Positions 1 through 5,948 of a stretch of 5,948 bases of DNA are shown piece by piece (within the stretch, counting starts at the first letter, position 1; the number at the start of each line of letters is the position of its first letter). The notes below the pieces were generated by a model. The model was given only the letters and a program-made list of their open reading frames with translations. It was not told the DNA's origin and made no database searches. This DNA is from Candidatus Acetothermia bacterium JdFR-50 (GTDB taxonomy: Bacteria > Bipolaricaulota > Bipolaricaulia > Bipolaricaulales > Bipolaricaulaceae), in assembly GCA_002010365.1 (NCBI GenBank), contig MTNL01000252.1, positions 1-5,948 of the forward strand. The letters are read 5' to 3'. A program made the translations under genes and the position numbers.

Positions 1-513
1 GGATTCCTCTCCGCCCGCCATGAGGAGGAGATGCTCCGACACGGCGAGGAGTGCCTGCGGCACTTCTTCACCTACGAGGAAGGGGAAGGAAAAAGGCCGG
101 CCATGGTGGAGCAGTTCTTCGCCTTTCGCGAAGGAGGCGTTCGGGTGATCGGATATTGGGACCGAGTGGACCGAGGGGATGACGGGGCGGTGATCATCGA
201 TTACAAGACCTCTCTGGTGGAACCCAAGGACGCGACGCGGCGGACCCGGGAATCGTTGCAGCTTGGGATCTACGCCTTAGCTTATGAGAAACTGGTGGGG
301 GAGCGGCCCACGGGGGTGGAGCTGAGGTTCCTCACCCCGGAGGTGGTATGTGGGCGCAGTCGTCCCACCGAGAGGATGTTGAAACGGGCACTGGAAGCCA
401 TCACTCAGGCGGCGGAAGGGATAAGGTCGGAACGATTTGAGCCCAAACCGAGCATTCACGCTTGCCGCCCTTGTGCGTATCGAGATATCTGTCCCCATGC
501 CAAACCCCTTTAA
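1..513 (+). CDS. PD-(D/E)XK nuclease domain, C-terminal end of a UvrD/AddB-type helicase-nuclease (5' partial)
   Basis: The reading frame is open from base 1, so this is the C-terminal ~170 residues of a longer protein. Numbering from the internal Met at base 31, the RecB-family nuclease signature is complete: GYWDRVD (metal-binding D44, with D47), then IIDYKTS (D57-x-K59, the PD-(D/E)XK core), then LQLGIYALAY (Q77 and Y81, the QxxxY motif). Near the end, C145-x2-C148-x5-C154 matches the three C-terminal cysteines of the [4Fe-4S] 'staple' of AddB- and Cas4-like nucleases; the fourth Cys would lie upstream, outside the window. In this family the domain degrades DNA ends and is usually fused to a UvrD/PcrA-like superfamily 1 helicase used in recombinational repair. 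The helicase part is inferred, since none of it is visible. A stand-alone exonuclease is the alternative. The TAA stop is followed after 44 bp by a tRNA gene with its own -10 box. Confidence 0.85.
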   Translation, partial: GFLSARHEEEMLRHGEECLRHFFTYEEGEGKRPAMVEQFFAFREGGVRVIGYWDRVDRGDDGAVIIDYKTSLVEPKDATRRTRESLQLGIYALAYEKLVGERPTGVELRFLTPEVVCGRSRPTERMLKRALEAITQAAEGIRSERFEPKPSIHACRPCAYRDICPHAKPL

Positions 514-540
514 TCTGTCGAGAAGGCCTCCGCGAGCGTC

Positions 541-546
541 TATAAT
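541..546 (+). promoter_or_regulatory. -10 box of the tRNA-Pro promoter
   Basis: A perfect TATAAT lies 11 nt before the mature tRNA 5' end, which would place transcription start about 5 nt upstream of the tRNA. No good -35 hexamer is seen at 16-18 nt spacing. The tRNA-Glu gene at the other end of the window has the same box at the same 11-nt distance. Confidence 0.65.
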
Positions 547-557
547 CGCGTGGAAAT

Positions 558-634
558 CGGGGCGTAGCGCAGCCTGGCAGCGCACCTGCTTTGGGAGCAG
601 GGGGTCCCCGGTTCAAATCCGGGCGCCCCGACCA
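558..634 (+). tRNA. tRNA-Pro (anticodon TGG)
   Basis: The cloverleaf folds completely. The acceptor stem pairs CGGGGCG (558-564) with CGCCCCG (624-630). The D stem pairs 567-570 with 580-583. The anticodon stem pairs CCTGC (585-589) with GCAGG (597-601) around the loop TTTGGGA, giving anticodon TGG at 592-594. The T stem pairs 607-611 with 619-623 around TTCAAAT. The first acceptor pair C1-G72, discriminator A and G37 are typical of bacterial proline tRNAs. It reads CCA by Watson-Crick pairing and probably other CCN codons by wobble. The 3' CCA (632-634) is encoded, unlike in the tRNA-Glu of this window. No convincing intrinsic terminator follows. Confidence 0.97.
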
Positions 635-708
635 AAACGCGGTGTTTTTCATCACGGAATGACCTTCCCTCACCCGGTCCGCATTGGGGATCGGGGTAGC
701 CTGTGGTG

Positions 709-717
709 TGCTATAAT
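709..717 (+). promoter_or_regulatory. Extended -10 promoter of the barrel-protein gene
   Basis: TGCTATAAT is a full extended -10 element (TGn plus a perfect TATAAT). No clear -35 lies at standard distance, as is common when the TG extension is present. Transcription would start near 723-725, giving a leader of roughly 37 nt that contains the GGGAGG ribosome site at 745-750. The gene therefore probably has its own promoter, separate from the tRNA-Pro transcript. Confidence 0.6.
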
Positions 718-760
718 GAAGTGGAATAAAAAAATCTCTGATGTGGGAGGATGATGGGCG

Positions 761-1867
761 ATGAGGAAAGCGGGTTTTGTGGCATTAATTTTGTTGCCCC
801 TGGCGGGTCAGGCATTGGCCTTGAGTTTGTGTGACTTCCGTGCTCCGGAAACGAGCCTCTTGGACATCGGGATCTCATTCGCATACCACTACCTCGAAGA
901 CCCGGAGCGCCCCGGGGTGGAGGTCAATTCCGGCAATGTCTCTTTCACCTACAGTCAGATTTACAGCGCCCCCGAGCGCGGATTCTCCCTGGATGCGGTG
1001 GGCCTTTTGGGTCTGCAGGGATTCGCCCTGGCCGATGCTACAGTGGAAAGCAACGGAACCTATCGGTACTACGTTGATCCCGCGGAGCCGTTTTTCCTCT
1101 TCGGGGGATTCGAGGCCCGTTGGCGCACCGGTGCTCCCTACCTTCAACCCTGGTTGCAGGTCAACCTAGGTGTGGGCTACGGTAGGTTCAACGACGTGAC
1201 ACCGTTGGCCAAGGCGATGCTCATCGCCGAGGATCTCCTACGGTTGGGAGCCATTCCTGCTTCCCTTTCGGATGAGGCCCTCATGGCGGTGGCCCAAGAA
1301 ATAGGACGTCGCCTGGAATACGAGAAGATAGCCGATCTTGTTGCTGCGGTGGAGCAGATCATCGAGACCGATGCCGGGGTGGAACTCGATGCCCACGCCG
1401 TGTTGGACATCGAGAACAGGATCCAGGAGGCGGGCCGGGAGCGGTTCTGTGGCGGCGCCGTCCAGGCAGGGGTGGGGTATGAGATCCTCGACCCCGAGCG
1501 AGGCCTGCGGGACATGGTGCTGAACGCCTCCGCGGATTGGGCAGTGGCCCCCGAACCCCGCTCCCAATTACTCCTCAAAGGAAGCCTTTCCGCGCCCCTT
1601 CCGTGGAAGGATTCCTACCGTGCCACGTTGGTGGGCAAATACGACTACGAGGTGATCGGCGAGGCCACCTTTACCGCCACCTATTCCCTTGAGTGGGTCA
1701 AAGGGGAAGCGATGGTAACGCCTGCGGACCGCCACGCCGCGGTCTTCCAGCTCAGCCTCCACCTCGGGGGTTGGAACGTATCCTTGCGACTCGACTTCAC
1801 CAAAGGTCCTGGAGATACGGCCTGGACTCAGGAGTTCTCCGTTACGGCGACCATCGATCTCCGCTAA
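761..1867 (+). CDS. Exported beta-strand-rich protein, putative outer-membrane barrel with helical insert (unrecognised family)
   Basis: I do not recognise the family. The N-terminus is a signal peptide: MRK, a hydrophobic core (residues 4-16), then A18-L19-A20 as the likely signal peptidase I site. C24 follows but L23 at -1 does not make a lipobox, so a lipoprotein is unlikely. The mature protein has many alternating, aromatic-rich segments suggesting amphipathic strands: ISFAYHYL (38-45), VSFTYSQIYS (60-69), YLQPWLQVNLGVGYGRF (127-143), AVQAGVGYEIL (233-243), then a strand-rich 250-368 ending ATIDLR. Between them, residues ~147-228 look helical (for example DEALMAVAQEIGRRLEYEKIAD), so the barrel would carry a helical insert. 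Only two cysteines remain in the mature chain, C24 and C230, possibly a disulfide. The C-terminus ends in Arg, not the aromatic residue of the proteobacterial beta-signal. The ATG at 761 is supported by GGGAGG at 745-750 and the signal peptide. A structural or transport role in the outer membrane is inferred. Confidence 0.8.
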   Translation: MRKAGFVALILLPLAGQALALSLCDFRAPETSLLDIGISFAYHYLEDPERPGVEVNSGNVSFTYSQIYSAPERGFSLDAVGLLGLQGFALADATVESNGTYRYYVDPAEPFFLFGGFEARWRTGAPYLQPWLQVNLGVGYGRFNDVTPLAKAMLIAEDLLRLGAIPASLSDEALMAVAQEIGRRLEYEKIADLVAAVEQIIETDAGVELDAHAVLDIENRIQEAGRERFCGGAVQAGVGYEILDPERGLRDMVLNASADWAVAPEPRSQLLLKGSLSAPLPWKDSYRATLVGKYDYEVIGEATFTATYSLEWVKGEAMVTPADRHAAVFQLSLHLGGWNVSLRLDFTKGPGDTAWTQEFSVTATIDLR

Positions 1868-2502
1868 AGCCCGAACAACTCGCGGATAAAAGCGGCCATG
1901 GTCCGGTCGGCCAGGACCATGGCCGCTTCCTCTTTGGGGAAGAACAGGGCCTCTGCGATCTCGTCGGGATCGGGATCCGGGTCCCCGTGGAGTTCTATCC
2001 CCAGAAAGAAGATGATCCAGTGGAGGCCGGTGTGCTCCCCTATCTTGGTCCGTACCCCCAGGAGGCCTTTTACCTTACAGGGAACCCGCAGCTCTTCCTC
2101 AACTTCCCGGGCAACCGCCTCCTCCGGGGATTCACCGAAGGAGAGGAACCCTCCGGGCAAGGACCAAAGTCCCTCAGTCAGCCCCCGGGATGCTTTGACC
2201 AAAAGCACCTCATCCCCGCGTTCCACGATCCCCTCCGCCACCGCTCTGGGCAGGGTGCGGTGGACCGCTTCCCGGAGGATAGGGGAGGCATCAGGCCGCA
2301 AGGGGATCTCGTCTTTTAACACCCATTCCCGGGGATGGCGCTCGAGCTTTGGGATGCCCAGGGCCACTCCTTCCTTTCCCCAGGGGAGCTCGTGCACCAC
2401 CTTGTAGGGAAATGGAATTTCCTCGTCAATCCGGGGCAGATCCAGAAGTCCGTTCCGCCGTACGGTGTAGATCCTGCCGTCGGTTTCCAAATAAAGATAC
2501 AT
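1864..2502 (-). CDS. Nudix hydrolase
   Basis: A 212-aa protein with a Nudix box at residues 118-140: G118-x5-E124-x7-R132-E133-V-x-E136-E137-x-R139-V140. It fits GX5EX7REUXEEXGU except that the late Gly is Arg (R139). The metal-binding glutamates E133, E136 and E137 are present. Upstream, WSLPGG (113-118) is the usual lead-in, and AVAEGIVERGDEVLLVK (87-103) gives the first Nudix-fold strands. Residues 1-80 form an N-terminal extension that I cannot assign. Family members hydrolyse nucleoside diphosphates linked to another moiety, such as ADP-ribose, NADH or damaged dNTPs; the substrate cannot be predicted here. The protein is cytoplasmic. The TAG stop shares four bases with the end of the convergent barrel gene. 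Two codon runs near the C-terminus, encoding AAMV and TMAA, form the arms of a perfect inverted repeat. The gene is divergent from nfnA. Start chosen: ATG at 2502-2500, with only a weak GGGG before it. Confidence 0.9.
   Translation of the reverse strand: MYLYLETDGRIYTVRRNGLLDLPRIDEEIPFPYKVVHELPWGKEGVALGIPKLERHPREWVLKDEIPLRPDASPILREAVHRTLPRAVAEGIVERGDEVLLVKASRGLTEGLWSLPGGFLSFGESPEEAVAREVEEELRVPCKVKGLLGVRTKIGEHTGLHWIIFFLGIELHGDPDPDPDEIAEALFFPKEEAAMVLADRTMAAFIRELFGL
1890..1928. repeat. Perfect 15-bp inverted repeat with 9-nt loop, candidate transcription terminator
   Basis: AAGCGGCCATGGTCC (1890-1904) is followed after 9 nt by its exact reverse complement (1914-1928). It begins 22 nt past the plus-strand stop of the barrel gene, a normal place for a terminator, but lies inside the minus-strand Nudix coding sequence. 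On the plus strand it is followed by CCTCTTT, a poor U-tract. On the minus strand the arm runs into TTTTAT, a better one, but there it precedes the Nudix stop codon. A strong RNA hairpin is certain; the terminator role is inferred. Confidence 0.5.
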
Positions 2503-2511
2503 AGCCCCGCG

Positions 2512-2517
2512 ATTTTA
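2512..2517 (-). promoter_or_regulatory. Candidate -10 box for the Nudix gene
   Basis: Read on the minus strand this is TAAAAT, a 5/6 match to TATAAT. It ends only 9 nt before the ATG, so the transcript would have a leader of a few bases at most and might be nearly leaderless. The upstream -35 options are weak: TTTACG at 15-nt spacing, or TTTTTA at 17 nt. Confidence 0.35.
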
Positions 2518-2529
2518 TCGTGCCTTTGC

Positions 2530-2558
2530 TTGCGTAAAAAAGCCCCCCCAAAGATAAT
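2530..2558 (+). promoter_or_regulatory. Candidate promoter of the nfnA-nfnB-ltaE operon
   Basis: TTGCGT (2530-2535, 3/6 to the -35 consensus) and GATAAT (2553-2558, 5/6 to the -10) are separated by 17 nt. Transcription would start near 2564-2566, about 20 nt before the nfnA ATG. The spacer is unusual, consisting of A6, G, C7 and A3. The element sits back to back with the candidate Nudix promoter in the 81-bp divergent gap. Confidence 0.45.
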
Positions 2559-2573
2559 TCATGCGGCACGGGA

Positions 2574-2581
2574 AAGGAGGG
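2574..2581 (+). promoter_or_regulatory. Ribosome binding site that fixes the nfnA start
   Basis: AAGGAGGG is the strongest Shine-Dalgarno sequence in the window. The ATG at 2584 lies only 3 nt after the AGGAGG core, shorter than usual. The frame is open much further upstream, but that stretch lies in the divergent gap and antisense to the Nudix gene. The encoded MAKIL start matches where this family normally begins. Confidence 0.7.
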
Positions 2582-2583
2582 AG

Positions 2584-5857
<3,274 letters not shown>

Positions 5858-5869
5858 TTGAGCCGTATT

Positions 5870-5942
5870 GGCCCCGTCGTCTAGCGGCCTAGGATACCGG
5901 GCTCTCATCCCGGCGACAGGGGTTCAAATCCCCTCGGGGCCA
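5870..5942 (+). tRNA. tRNA-Glu (anticodon CTC)
   Basis: The acceptor stem pairs GGCCCCG (5870-5876) with CGGGGCC (5935-5941), with discriminator A at 5942. The anticodon stem pairs CCGGG (5897-5901) with CCCGG (5909-5913) around the loop CTCTCAT, giving CTC at 5904-5906, which reads GAG. The T stem pairs AGGGG (5918-5922) with CCCCT (5930-5934) around TTCAAAT. The 5' GGCCCCGTCGTCTAG is typical of bacterial glutamate tRNAs. CCA is not encoded (AAA follows the discriminator), so a CCA-adding enzyme is required. It begins 12 nt after the ltaE stop. Confidence 0.96.
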
Positions 5943-5948
5943 AAAGGA

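Noticed and set aside
638..656. Hairpin CGCGGTG / CATCACG with a T5 loop just after tRNA-Pro, as a terminator
   Set aside because: The stem has a mismatch and a wobble pair, and the T-run is in the loop, not after the stem.
673..695. Eight-base-pair hairpin (CCCGGTCC / GGATCGGG, one G-T pair) between tRNA-Pro and the barrel-gene promoter
   Set aside because: It has no U-tract on either strand, so it does not meet the criteria for an intrinsic terminator; no other role could be supported.
818..835. Lipoprotein signal ending at C24 of the barrel-like protein
   Set aside because: The -1 residue is Leu, which is not accepted in a lipobox; an AxA-type signal peptidase I site lies just before it.
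2519..2570. CGTGCC ... GGCACG inverted repeat flanking the divergent promoter region, as an operator
   Set aside because: The arms are only 6 bp and 40 nt apart, which is expected by chance in G+C-rich DNA.
2335..2583. Upstream extension of the nfnA reading frame
   Set aside because: Most of it is antisense to the Nudix gene; the strong ribosome site and family start place translation at 2584.

Overview
The window comes from a G+C-rich bacterium. Shine-Dalgarno sequences, TATAAT-type -10 boxes and two tRNA genes mark it as bacterial. A secreted, beta-strand-rich protein that looks like an outer-membrane barrel suggests a diderm envelope. The NfnAB pair and the Thermotoga-like threonine aldolase point to an anaerobic, probably thermophilic and fermentative or acetogenic lineage. 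A deep-branching diderm such as Bipolaricaulota (OP1/Acetothermia) would fit, but that is inference only; no marker here settles the phylum.

Layout from left to right: (1) the 3' end of a helicase-type PD-(D/E)XK nuclease with Fe-S cysteines, 1-513; (2) tRNA-Pro(TGG) at 558-634 with its own -10 box; (3) an unrecognised exported beta-barrel-like protein with a helical insert, 761-1867, behind an extended -10 promoter; (4) a Nudix hydrolase on the minus strand, 1864-2502, convergent with the barrel gene so that the stop codons overlap; (5) an 81-bp divergent promoter region; (6) a tightly packed plus-strand operon nfnA-nfnB-ltaE, 2584-5857, in which both junctions are ATGA overlaps; (7) tRNA-Glu(CTC) at 5870-5942, whose -10 box overlaps the ltaE stop codon.

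NfnA and NfnB together form the electron-bifurcating NADH-dependent reduced ferredoxin:NADP+ oxidoreductase, which links the NADH, NADPH and ferredoxin pools. The third operon gene cleaves threonine to glycine and acetaldehyde. A joint role would be redox balancing of amino-acid metabolism, but the sequence shows only the coupling, not the physiology.

Most of the window is ordinary core-genome content. The most notable non-coding signal is a perfect 15-bp inverted repeat (1890-1904 / 1914-1928) inside the Nudix coding sequence, just beyond the convergent stop of the barrel gene. No mobile element, CRISPR array or defence system was seen. All intergenic gaps are under 130 bp.
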